From assembly GCA_018242565.1 (NCBI GenBank), contig JAFEBR010001015.1, forward strand, positions 1-36,849: DNA of 36,849 nucleotides. Reading direction: 5' to 3'. This DNA comes from Planctomycetota bacterium (GTDB lineage: Bacteria > Planctomycetota > Planctomycetia > Planctomycetales > Planctomycetaceae). The position numbers were made by a program, and so were the translations under genes. Shown piece by piece: positions 1-8,351 of this stretch. Under the pieces are notes generated by a model, which made no database searches, was not told where the DNA came from, and saw only the letters and a program-made list of their open reading frames with translations. The number at the start of each line of letters is the position of its first letter. The stretch's first letter is position 1.

Positions 1-13
1 CTTGAGAACCCGT

Positions 14-214
14 CTATTCATTGCGCGATTCGTCAAGCAGATCGAGCGTGAAATTCGTCTCTTCGCCCTTCAGCATTTCCTCTCGAATCTCTTGGGCCCG
101 CGAGCGAATCCGTCGAACCACGGCGGGATCGACAGGCTTCCCTTTGAAAGCGTGCTCGAGCACTGCTCGGCTGTCAGCTTCTTCCGGCGTCAGTGGTCTG
201 GCTTCAGTTTTCAT
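14..214 (-). CDS. Small antitoxin-like protein, 66 aa
   Basis: A short, charged, helical protein with an N-terminal stretch rich in E, D and R and an acidic tail ending LDLLDESRNE. It has no signal peptide or membrane segment. The size and composition resemble the antitoxin halves of PIN-type modules that are common in planctomycetes, and two other such modules lie in this window. The gene reads leftward, so a toxin partner would begin at or before base 14 and cannot be seen here. No clear Shine-Dalgarno lies before the ATG at 214. The antitoxin role is an inference from size, composition and context; no diagnostic DNA-binding motif is visible. Confidence 0.5.
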   Translation of the reverse strand: MKTEARPLTPEEADSRAVLEHAFKGKPVDPAVVRRIRSRAQEIREEMLKGEETNFTLDLLDESRNE

Positions 215-547
215 ACTGAAATTATCGGTAATAGACAGGTGTCAGTCAACAGGGCGTTTCAAGAGTGCCGTCAAAACAATGGCCAACGGCGTTGTTCCGC
301 ACTGACCGACGGACCGTCGGCCCGGCCAACGCGGCCGAGCGTCTGAGCGCCCCGGGGATTTCTCGCCAAGCCTACGGCCCACTCGCGGGCGACACGATCT
401 TCACCTTCACCCCCCAAACGGCGAAGCCCACTGGTTTTGCCTTCGCCAGCGCGAAGGGGAGGGCGACCCACGCTGTTGGCCTTGTCCAGGCCGTGAGCCT
501 CAAATGCCGGACTCAACCCCAGCCAGGACCTCTTCAGCCCGCGATCC
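215..547. other. Non-coding stretch with small palindromes
   Basis: No convincing gene: the open frames here lack ribosome sites and read like G+C-driven noise. There is a 15-bp palindrome at 306-320 (arms CCGACGG and CCGTCGG) and a short hairpin at 479-493 (GGCCT/AGGCC). This type of hairpin-rich filler recurs between genes in the first 14 kb. Confidence 0.4.
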
Positions 548-874
548 GCACCGCCCCGGCCACCGCCGGCCCAAATCGCCGTTGGCCGTACCAAGGGGGG
601 GCACACGGCACAACCGCGGTCAGCATCGACCAATCCTGTTTCGAGCCTGTCACCGAGAGTCGAAAGCGATTTTCGGTCAGCGAACACGGCGTGCGCGATC
701 GTTGCCCGGTTTGGCCGACGCGTCCGGGAAATCGGCCAGAATCGGAGTGCTGCGTGGCCGCTTCGGGCTTACACACGACCAACATCGGTCGACACTCCGG
801 ACCTCTCTTGAGACGGTTTCCTTTCCCGAAGGTACAAATTCGTGCACGTCTTGCTATAAAGTGGGTGGCCCTAA
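548..874 (+). repeat. Dispersed repeat R1, copy 1
   Basis: About 327 bp that aligns along its whole length with 7990-8313, with scattered substitutions and few gaps. Shared landmarks are GCACCGCCCCGGCC at the left end, CATCGACCAATCCTGTTTCG in the middle, TTGGCCGACGCGTCC, and GCTATAAAG then GGTGGCCC at the right end. No terminal inverted repeat, transposase or coherent reading frame is visible. The copy ends about 85 bp before a secreted-protein gene, and copy 2 likewise sits before a secreted-protein gene, so it may carry promoter sequence (TATAAAG). Confidence 0.8.
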
Positions 875-960
875 CTGTGTATAGACAATCAGAGCCGCAG
901 GCCGAAAGAAGCGACTGAAGTGGCACCCGAAATCGAACCACTACTGAAAGGAACGATGAA

Positions 961-1998
961 ATGAAACCGCTTACGCTTGTCTTTGGCATTTTTGTCAGCT
1001 GCGCGAGCGTGCTCGCCCAACAGCCACGCGAGAAGCCGAAGGAGCTCGATACGCTCGGTCAGAACCTCGGTTACTGGACCACGGATGTCACGAGCCGCCC
1101 GGCAGTCTGGACGCCACAGGAGATCAAGTACCGCTGTTCAAGCCACGCTGAGTTCGTGTTGAACGGCTGGTTTGTGAAACACATTGAAGTGAATCACATC
1201 GTCGATGAGCCTGAAAAAGTGGGTAAGTCGATTTGGTTCCAATCCTTCGATACGGCATCGGGTAAGTACGTCACCTGGGCCTTTCAGTCGACTGGAAACA
1301 TCGCTCATTCCACCGGTACCTGGGACGCGACAACCAGGACACTCCATCATTCTGAGGTTGAGCCTCCGCCAAATACGACATCGAAGTTCACCGAATCCTA
1401 CCCGAGCCCTGACTCGATCCGCGGTTCAATCGCCTTCGCTGACGACAACGGTCGGACGTTGTTTGACATGGTATGGACCCGGACACGACAGGCAGGCATC
1501 GCCGGAAAGCCGCTGGCGGAACAATGGGCTGCGATTGGCGCGCCAATCGAGCCGATCCCCGATGAAGTCAAGAAGCTAGAAATGTTCGTCGGCACGCGCG
1601 ACGTGGAATTCATCCAACGGCCGTCGCTCACGGTGCCGCAGGGGAGCACTGCGAAAGGAACGATGTCCGGCCGCTGGATACTCGACGGTCGTTTCCTGAT
1701 GGGTGAAACGAAACTGCCCACGTTTCAGTCGCTGTGGGTCATGGGCTACGACGCAAACAAGAAGGCGTTTCGCTACGTCTTGTTCGGCAGTAATGGACGC
1801 ATTGACGAGAACATCGGCCAGTGGAAAGAAGCCGATCGCGTGTTCGACTGGATGCTGGTCAACGGCCCACCGGAGTTGACCCGCAAGTCTACCACCCGTC
1901 GGCTGGATGGCGGTCGCGTGGAGTCCCACGTCCTGGCGAAGACTCGAGACGGGCAGACCCAAATGGACCTGACGATCAAAGCCATTCCGCGACAGTGA
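961..1998 (+). CDS. Secreted protein with two DUF1579-like halves
   Basis: A 345-aa protein with a Sec signal peptide (hydrophobic residues 4-18, likely cleavage after VLA). The mature part falls into two beta-rich halves, roughly residues 28-180 and 200-345. Each has the pattern of a DUF1579/lipocalin-like module: a W- or R-containing start, then alternating strands with F/W-rich motifs. In planctomycetes such proteins are usually exported and of unknown function. The ATG at 961 is preceded by AAAGGA about 8-10 bases upstream. An ATG five bases earlier opens a frame that stops at once, so 961 is the start. It stands alone, about 85 bp after repeat R1. The family assignment is by pattern and is moderate. 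Confidence 0.75.
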   Translation: MKPLTLVFGIFVSCASVLAQQPREKPKELDTLGQNLGYWTTDVTSRPAVWTPQEIKYRCSSHAEFVLNGWFVKHIEVNHIVDEPEKVGKSIWFQSFDTASGKYVTWAFQSTGNIAHSTGTWDATTRTLHHSEVEPPPNTTSKFTESYPSPDSIRGSIAFADDNGRTLFDMVWTRTRQAGIAGKPLAEQWAAIGAPIEPIPDEVKKLEMFVGTRDVEFIQRPSLTVPQGSTAKGTMSGRWILDGRFLMGETKLPTFQSLWVMGYDANKKAFRYVLFGSNGRIDENIGQWKEADRVFDWMLVNGPPELTRKSTTRRLDGGRVESHVLAKTRDGQTQMDLTIKAIPRQ

Positions 1999-2547
1999 CT
2001 CGGCCGCGGTCGTCTGCGTCAGCGTTACTTCGGGACGAATCCCCGTTGGCGAACGGCTGCCACCTCTCCGGAGTCGATACGGACACAATACGCTGCACCG
2101 TCTCCGGCTCAAAAGTGGAGCCACCCACCGCATTCATTTGCCTGAAGGGCTCTCGCAAGAGAGTCGTTTTACCGGTACGGCACTTCCAATCCGACCAGCG
2201 TGCCGGGTTGGACTGGCTGCCGTTGACGTCACTGGCGATGATCCTTGGATACGTCGATTTCCGCGGCCGCCGTTTCCTGGCGGTCGCCACAATCCACGCC
2301 CTGTTTTTTGGGGCGATGCTGACATTTGCCCCATTGCTGAAACGGGGTGAGTGTACCGTCTGCCGGTCAATCTCAGGCGGGGCGTATTGATTCTGATTGC
2401 GGTCGGCGTGGTCATTCGCCGGTGGGAACGGTTAGCAAAGTCGCGGCGACCGTGGCAAGTGGCCCCTGCATCTTGGCGGTTTCGTGACAGGTCACTATTT
2501 TTGTTTCCGACAGTGAACGTCTTCAGACATCGGAATCGAGAGAAAAA
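1999..2547. other. Intergenic region with possible gene remnant
   Basis: No intact gene is supported in these 549 bases. Frames that look membrane-like appear in succession. At about 2220-2390 one frame reads a hydrophobic stretch containing AVATIHALFFGAMLTFAP. From about 2370 another frame reads GVLILIAVGVVIRRW and a basic tail. Neither has a ribosome site, and the two are out of frame with each other, which fits a decayed two-segment membrane protein. It could equally be chance hydrophobicity. Confidence 0.25.
2150..2170 (+). terminator. Hairpin plus T-run terminator candidate
   Basis: CTCTC and GAGAG arms close a GCAA tetraloop and are followed by TCGTTTT. It lies about 150 bp after the stop of the DUF1579-like gene and on its strand. 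The stem is only 5-6 bp, so the call is tentative. Confidence 0.4.
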
Positions 2548-3117
2548 ATGGCGACGAAACTCGATCAGGCGATTGCGCGTGTGGCTGTGGCCCTGGGAAC
2601 TGGAAATTGGTCTACGATGACTGTCGCGGCGGCAGAGGTTGCCGCCGGCCTGTCGGCGAAGGACCTGCAGAAACTTCCGGATAAATGGTATCCCGCAATC
2701 AGCGCCGCGAAAGCGGGGGTGCCCGACTTGAAGGACGTTGGGTGGGATCACTTCTGGTTCGAAGCCATCACAGAAATCCTGGCCCAGAAAAAGCAGGAAG
2801 GCCTTCCCGGGTTGCTGGAGTTGATGGATCGCCAAGAATGCACGTATCACCAGTTTCCCGTGGTGCGCCTGCTGCGACTTGCGGCGGATGGCTGCGAACC
2901 GGAAATGGTGCTGGCCCGCGTGCGCAGCCGCCTGGAAACTCTGCGGCTGCCGTGGGTCCGATTTGTTGTTCAGGAAATCGAAGCCTGGCAGCCGGTGGAC
3001 CCGCGCCCCCTGCAGCTGCTGTTGCCGCTGGCCAACATCGCGATTCCAGGGGGCGAAGGAGACACGCTCGCCACGTGCATGAAAAGCATGACAACCGACC
3101 GCCGTTCACTGTCTTGA
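2548..3117 (+). CDS. Hypothetical helical protein, 189 aa
   Basis: Not recognised. The protein is predicted cytoplasmic (no signal peptide or membrane segment), mostly alpha-helical and Leu/Ala-rich. Aromatic residues cluster near 47-72 (WYPAIS, DVGWDHFWFE), followed by repeated amphipathic helices that resemble HEAT-like scaffolding. The ATG follows a purine-rich GAGAGAAAAA. It converges with the M48 protease gene, with only 10 bases between the two stop codons. The last residues (SMTTDRRSLS) are low-complexity and may reflect recent change of the C-terminus. Confidence 0.6.
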   Translation: MATKLDQAIARVAVALGTGNWSTMTVAAAEVAAGLSAKDLQKLPDKWYPAISAAKAGVPDLKDVGWDHFWFEAITEILAQKKQEGLPGLLELMDRQECTYHQFPVVRLLRLAADGCEPEMVLARVRSRLETLRLPWVRFVVQEIEAWQPVDPRPLQLLLPLANIAIPGGEGDTLATCMKSMTTDRRSLS

Positions 3118-3127
3118 CCGGCGGCTG

Positions 3128-5692
3128 TCACGCTCCTTCGGCGGCCAGGCGGGCAATGTGCATGGTGAAGATCTGGGTCAACTGTTCTTCCAATTGGCCA
3201 CATTCGGTCAGCAGATTCTGGGCGGGCTGTTCATCGGCGGGGAAGCGCGTTGTTTCCGGGAATTCGTGGGCCAGTGCGATGCGTTCCTGGTAAGTCGGAT
3301 GGGAATCGAGCAAGGAAGGTTTAGCCGATCGGATGACATCCAGAATCTGATTGTGCTGTTCTGCGGACTCCGGCTGGCAGAGGTAATCGCGAAATGAGGC
3401 GAACAGATTGATGTATTGCTGGTTAGACCGCAGTTGGGCCAGCACATTGTTCGAGGCCGTGGCGTCGAACAACGTGCCGTGAACCGCGATTTTCGTCAAA
3501 CTCGAAATGAACGCATCACGGCCGGCGACCTGCAGGGCACAGCGATCGGCCAGAAACTCGCGTGAACGCGAGAAGCCCGACGCGAGAATGCCGTACGCGC
3601 GCAGGTAGAGCCAATAGAACCAGAAGAACGGATTCACGTGGTTGATGCCTCCCGCTGCCGCATTCATCGCACCCAGCGACCAGGCCAGGGAATTGTTCAC
3701 CTGGGAAATGAAACGGGAATAAAAGGTATCCTGGTGCGAGAAGTGTCCGTATTCATGGGCCAGCACGGCTCGAAACTCGCTCGTCGTCAGCGCTGACAGC
3801 GCCGACATCCCGACCTCCAGGACACGTTTTCTGCGGAACAGACCAAAGGGCCCGACACCCTGTTCACGTACGCCGACCGAGACGTCGGGTGTCAGGTAGA
3901 CTTTCTCGACGGGCGCTGTACCGACCTGATCGGCCACCTCTTCGACGAGGTCAAAAAACTGCGGGTGTTGATCCGCCGAGATGGCAAGGCCCACGACATC
4001 ACGCGGCGCGCCGACGAAAACGCCTCGAATGACCCACCACGTGGCCAGCCACCCGCGGTAGAGAATTCCGATGTGAAGTACCCGGAAGGCCAGACACAGG
4101 CCAAACAGCGCCAGCGTGATGGCCAGCAATCCGAGTGCGACGAATGGAACCGAGAGGTAAAACACCACCAGGCACAAGCTGAGAATGAGCAGATAGAACC
4201 GGGTTCGCCAGACAAATGACTGCGTGCCGGTTTCCTGGAAGAAGGGCTGCGGATCCGGCGTGCGTGGGATCCCGAACGCGAGCCCGAAACCCATCAGAAA
4301 CATCAGCGCCACCCAAATCAGAAATCCCACCCCGGCGATGGTGACGACCTGCAGCGCGACCGACTGGGCTTCGTCCATTTGTTTCCCGCGTCGCCATTCT
4401 GCCTGTTGCTTTGGTGTGAGAAACTCGTTCATGTCGGCTCCCAGATCCTGTGCCCGCTGCAGTGCCCGATTTGAGTCGCTCGTTTGTCCGTGGGCCCTCA
4501 GGGCCACCGCGTAGGCGACCTGCAGTTCCGGATCGTCGGGAAAGGTCTGGCTCAAAGTCTCGCAGCGCTGCAGGGCGGCCAGGATCTGGGCCCGTATCTG
4601 TCGTTTGTCGGTGGTCTTCAATCGACCAAACAGGGCGCGGGTTAAGAGTCGGGCGGCGATGACATTCTTGGGCATCTGCTTCAAGGCCGCCTCGAAATCG
4701 GAGATGGCCAAATTGAATTTCAGCTCTTTCAGGTGCGCGGCTCCCTGCTGGACCTCCGGGGTCAGCCAACGGCCATCGGTGATGTTCTGAATCATCTCCG
4801 GTCCCAGAATCCGATCGACTTGCGGATTCCGTTGCCGGGCCTCTTCGAGTGCTGCATACGAGTCCGCAAACCGCTTATCTCTGTTCAGCGCCAAGACATG
4901 ATATATCAGGATCTGGGCATTATCCGGAAATTGGGCCACCAGTGGCGCAGATATCTCGGCGAGCGGCTGTTCCACCTCAGGACTTCGCACGCAGAATGCC
5001 AGATAAGTCGTCGCACATGCAGCTCGGTGAGGGTGATCGAGGACACCTTGTCGCAGCAGCGTGAGGGCCAGTTTCGTCTCGCCTCGAAAAGACGCCACAA
5101 GTCCCCGATAGAAACTAAGTCGAGCCGTCGGGGCCTGCCGGTCCACCTCGTCGAGCCGTTTTTCAATTTCCACAAGTGCCTCGGGTGGCGCTGTCGACTC
5201 ACTGTTCTTCGAAAGAGTGTTCGAGAGTTGCTGGATGAGCACACTGGCCAGACCGTAGGACGAGATGCCCTCGGGGTCCCCCAGCGCCAGTGCCTGACGA
5301 CAATCGGCGATTGCCCGAGACAGGTCAGCGGAATCCGAGCGCTTATGATAGGTGCTCAGAATGGTCCAGGCCACAGGATCCTGGGCCCAGATCCCGGGCA
5401 GGGAATCGTCATGCTGCTTAGCCTGTTCCCCCAGGAAATCACGCAACGTGTCGTAGAATTCGACCGGTTCATTTGCTTCGTAGTCGTAGTGCAGGCGAAC
5501 GTAGTATTCACGCCAGACGGGCCAGGTGGCTTCGGAGAGAGGCTGGGTGTCCATCATTTCGCGGACGGCTGCCGTGTTGAGCGGATGTTCCTCGGCGATC
5601 AACGCCGCGGGCAGCGCAAACGGCAGGGCCCAGGTGAATGCGAACGCAAGGTAGAGTAGCGTCGGGCGGACTGCTGGCTGAGCGACTCTCAT
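3128..5692 (-). CDS. M48-family zinc metalloprotease with repeat-rich N-terminal region
   Basis: An 854-aa exported or membrane protease. The order is a signal peptide or anchor (about 1-33), a long TPR-like helical-repeat region (about 90-420), a hydrophobic segment near 440-460, two more membrane segments near 490-545, then the peptidase. The zinc site is HEYGH at about 646-650, with a third ligand in SREFLAD near 711; all expected residues are present. M48 enzymes degrade misfolded membrane or periplasmic proteins, and the repeats could hold substrates or partners. Start choice: a GTG lies at 5698, but GGAGG at 5698-5702 sits five bases before the ATG at 5692, and the GTG overlaps this ribosome site, so 5692 is the true start. 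Confidence 0.9.
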   Translation of the reverse strand: MRVAQPAVRPTLLYLAFAFTWALPFALPAALIAEEHPLNTAAVREMMDTQPLSEATWPVWREYYVRLHYDYEANEPVEFYDTLRDFLGEQAKQHDDSLPGIWAQDPVAWTILSTYHKRSDSADLSRAIADCRQALALGDPEGISSYGLASVLIQQLSNTLSKNSESTAPPEALVEIEKRLDEVDRQAPTARLSFYRGLVASFRGETKLALTLLRQGVLDHPHRAACATTYLAFCVRSPEVEQPLAEISAPLVAQFPDNAQILIYHVLALNRDKRFADSYAALEEARQRNPQVDRILGPEMIQNITDGRWLTPEVQQGAAHLKELKFNLAISDFEAALKQMPKNVIAARLLTRALFGRLKTTDKRQIRAQILAALQRCETLSQTFPDDPELQVAYAVALRAHGQTSDSNRALQRAQDLGADMNEFLTPKQQAEWRRGKQMDEAQSVALQVVTIAGVGFLIWVALMFLMGFGLAFGIPRTPDPQPFFQETGTQSFVWRTRFYLLILSLCLVVFYLSVPFVALGLLAITLALFGLCLAFRVLHIGILYRGWLATWWVIRGVFVGAPRDVVGLAISADQHPQFFDLVEEVADQVGTAPVEKVYLTPDVSVGVREQGVGPFGLFRRKRVLEVGMSALSALTTSEFRAVLAHEYGHFSHQDTFYSRFISQVNNSLAWSLGAMNAAAGGINHVNPFFWFYWLYLRAYGILASGFSRSREFLADRCALQVAGRDAFISSLTKIAVHGTLFDATASNNVLAQLRSNQQYINLFASFRDYLCQPESAEQHNQILDVIRSAKPSLLDSHPTYQERIALAHEFPETTRFPADEQPAQNLLTECGQLEEQLTQIFTMHIARLAAEGA

Positions 5693-5949
5693 GATCACCT
5701 CCGACTGGATCCACCTGAGAAGTGGATGTCACAAGCGCACTGAAAGGAGAAATTTAGACCGCTGGCACGTCACTGACCCATCCCGCCCGCAGGTGCCCGA
5801 ACTCGCCACAAACACCCGTCCTTAGACCTTTAGAAGTATCACATGACTCGCGCGGACACAACCACATTCCTCGGTGGGGGCGAAATTGTGTGTGCATCTG
5901 ACAAGTGACATGCGTCGAGCAGGTCCCCGACAGGGAGCCCCAGCCATGA

Positions 5950-6323
5950 GCCGGTGGTTGAGTCCGCCGATCGACTCAGCCGAAGATTCCTGGATGCACC
6001 CACGGTCGATCAATCTGCCTGTTCGACTCGCAGCACCATTTGACGCTGATACCGCCGGGATAAACCCGACGGCTCGCTACGGTCAGCGCGCCATCCCACT
6101 TTCGCGTCGCGGCCCCGCCCGTCACCGCGTCTGTGCCACCCACACCGCGAATCACCCGCCTTTTGACCGGAGGGGTCACGGGGGGTAATCGCGCGTCTCA
6201 GGGCTGTCCGAGCACTAAACGCCAGCGAGCCGTCGGGTTTATCCCGGCGGTGTCCGCCTGCCTTCCCCACACCGGATGAATCCGCCGATCGACTCTGCCC
6301 AAGATCCCTGTCAGACCTGACCG
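5950..6323. repeat. Tandem repeat unit A with 28-bp inverted arms
   Basis: First unit of a tandem pair. A perfect 28-bp inverted repeat lies at 6051-6078 and 6224-6251 (left arm begins ACCGCCGGGATAAACCCGAC) and encloses about 145 bp. The flanks also recur: the TCCGCCGATCGACTC and CCAAGAT-type segment near 5960-5992 is found again near 6280-6312 and, more diverged, near 6675-6707. No convincing gene lies inside. The structure suggests a non-autonomous mobile or structured element. Confidence 0.8.
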
Positions 6324-6720
6324 TCCCAGTGCGTTCCGCCAGCAATGGGCACCCGTGATGCACCCACGGTCGATCAGTCTGCCTGTTCGACTCGCAGCAC
6401 CATTCGACGCCGATACCGCCGGGATAAACCCGACGGCTCGCTATGGTTACGTCCACGAGGCCAGTCATAGCGCGGAATCCCTCTCTTACGCGACGCGGCC
6501 CCGCCCGTCACCGCCGCTGTGCCACCCACACGACGAATTCCCCTCCCCCCTTTTTTTGAACGGAGGGGACACGGGGGGGGTAATCGCGCGTCTCAGGGCT
6601 GTCCGAGCACTAAACGCCAGCGAGCCGTCGGGTTTATCCCGGCGGTGTCCGCCTGCCTTCGCAATACCGGATGAATCCGCCTATTGACTAAACCCAAGAT
6701 TCCTGGCAGACCTTACGGTT
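6324..6720. repeat. Tandem repeat unit B with 28-bp inverted arms
   Basis: Second unit, nearly identical to unit A over most of its length. Its 28-bp arms at 6415-6442 and 6619-6646 match those of unit A exactly. It carries about 30 extra bases after the left arm (around 6447-6480), so the distance between matching points goes from 363 to 395 bp. A poly-pyrimidine block (6541-6557) and a G-run (6573-6580) are expanded relative to unit A. The high identity of the arms compared with the interior implies recent duplication or selection on the arms. Confidence 0.8.
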
Positions 6721-7002
6721 CCAGCGCGTCCCGCCGGCGACAGGCACACGTGATGCACATCGCGTCGTTTGAAATCGTCGGCCTGGTGGTGTTGGGGACA
6801 CGGGGCCGGCACTCAGCGACTGTGGTTGTTTTACAGGCACATCCCACCGCGATTTGCTATAGTCTGTTGAATCAATGTGGCAACGCGGGTCGACGACATG
6901 CCGCATCGATGAACGAGCAGTCGGACCACAGCTCGACAGATTCGCCGGGCTTGTTCGCCGGGAACTATAGAGCCGTCGTGCGAAGAACAGGAGGCCGAAG
7001 AG

Positions 7003-7866
7003 ATGTTGATTTGGGGCCAGGTCACCGGGGACCGGGACCTTGGTGTTGTCGCCGAGCTATGTCCCTTGTGTCAAGCCGTCACGGTCTGCCGCGTTTTGGG
7101 ACGCGTGCAAGGAATGCACGTCTTTTTCATTCCCCTGACCGGCGTCACGCCGTCGATATGCACCTGCGGATCTTGCGGCGGACATTTCGCTGCCAGAGCC
7201 GGAAGATATCGCGAGATTCTGCCAGCACTCGATGCGCTGATCATGACGCTGGACGATCTTATGGCTCGCACGACTCCGGCGTTGAAGGGCGAATTGGGAG
7301 GGACTCGTCAGCAACAGGAATTTCAGTCCGATCCACGCTTCACGGCGACTTTGCAGACATTGGAAGAGTTGCCACCAGCACTCCGAATCCGATTCACACG
7401 CGACTTGAAAACCTGGGGGCGAATGGACCAAGCTCAGCAGGCAAAAATGAGTCAAGATGCCGCAGAGTCTGTCAGGGCCTTTCGTTTTGCAATGTCGTTC
7501 GAATCGCAAATCCCAAAGTCTCATGGGTGTCTCGCGGGTCTTATGAGTTGTGTCATCGTGAGTGCCGCGTTGGTCGCCCTGCCAGCGGTCAGGGCAGGCG
7601 GTTTCTGGTGGTTGTTTGGCGCTGTGACGGGGGGACTCCTTGCCGGAGCCAGCGTTTATCAGTTCTTCCTGAACCGGGCCGTGCGCGTTTGGACAGCGGA
7701 CGTCCTGATTCCGCTCGGGAAAGAATCGAAGATTGACTTTCGACTTTTCGTCGATTTGCTCGACCAACTGCCGGCTGCCAGCTCGCGTGACGCACAGCAA
7801 AAACCGGTTCTGCTGGACCATTCGCTGGTCATTCGGGAAGTTCTGTCCGAGTTTGGCCTGTTGTGA
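7003..7866 (+). CDS. Zinc-ribbon membrane protein, unknown function
   Basis: A 287-aa protein. An N-terminal zinc-ribbon-like domain has CPLC at 20-23 and CGSC at 54-57, plus extra Cys at 28 and 52. A helical linker (about 70-165) follows, then two hydrophobic segments (about 178-198 and 204-222) and a C-terminal cytoplasmic part of about 65 residues. The layout suggests a membrane-anchored protein with a cytoplasmic metal-binding head. The ATG has a strong AGGAGG about eight bases upstream. It is monocistronic, between the inverted-arm repeats and R1 copy 2. No named family is recognised, so the function is unknown. Confidence 0.75.
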   Translation: MLIWGQVTGDRDLGVVAELCPLCQAVTVCRVLGRVQGMHVFFIPLTGVTPSICTCGSCGGHFAARAGRYREILPALDALIMTLDDLMARTTPALKGELGGTRQQQEFQSDPRFTATLQTLEELPPALRIRFTRDLKTWGRMDQAQQAKMSQDAAESVRAFRFAMSFESQIPKSHGCLAGLMSCVIVSAALVALPAVRAGGFWWLFGAVTGGLLAGASVYQFFLNRAVRVWTADVLIPLGKESKIDFRLFVDLLDQLPAASSRDAQQKPVLLDHSLVIREVLSEFGLL

Positions 7867-7989
7867 AATCGTCTTCCCGCAGTGGTCCACAGGCCTGGGG
7901 AATCTCGGCCCCTTGGGCCTGGGGCCTGCTCTCTCTTCCCAACCCAGGGCTGCGCCGCTGGGCTATCGAATCTCACCCCTTTGGGGCTG

Positions 7990-8313
7990 GCACCGCCCCG
8001 GCCACTGCCGGCCTCAGTCGCCGTTGGCCGTGCCGCGGGGGGCACAGGCCACAACCGCGGCCAGCATCGACCAATCCTGTTTCGAGCCCGTCGCCGAAAG
8101 TCGTTGGCGGTCTTCGGTCAGTGATCACGGCGTGCACGATCGTCGCCCGGATTGGCCGACGCGTCCCGGACATCGGCCGGGCTCAGAGTGCTGCACCTCC
8201 GCTTCGGGCTTCCACACGACCGACACGGGCCGATCTGCCCGGCCGCTTTGGTGGCCTCTCGCGTTCCTGACGTTCCGAAATCGTCGATGAGTCGCTATAA
8301 AGCTGGTGGCCCA
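7990..8313 (+). repeat. Dispersed repeat R1, copy 2
   Basis: About 324 bp in the same orientation as copy 1 (548-874) and aligned end to end with it. It ends with GCTATAAAG, two bases and TGGTGGCCC, about 35 bp before the GTG of the broken protease-like gene. Just to its left (about 7953-7972) is a CCCAG...CTGGG hairpin that is not shared with copy 1. No coding frame is conserved between the copies. Confidence 0.8.
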
Positions 8314-8351
8314 ATCCTAAAACCGGCACCAGCAGGAAATGGAGGTTTGCA

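Noticed and set aside
265-918. 217-codon plus-strand frame across R1 copy 1
   Set aside because: The frame is not kept in R1 copy 2, so it is not a conserved coding sequence.
5696-5698. GTG as start of the M48 protease
   Set aside because: It overlaps the GGAGG ribosome site that serves the ATG two codons later.
5950-6720. CRISPR array or transposon with its own enzyme
   Set aside because: There are only two large units without regular short repeats and spacers, and no transposase frame lies in or beside them.
6684-7736. 350-codon plus-strand frame
   Set aside because: It overlaps the zinc-ribbon gene (7003-7866) in another frame, has no ribosome site and reads as low-complexity Arg/Ser-rich sequence.
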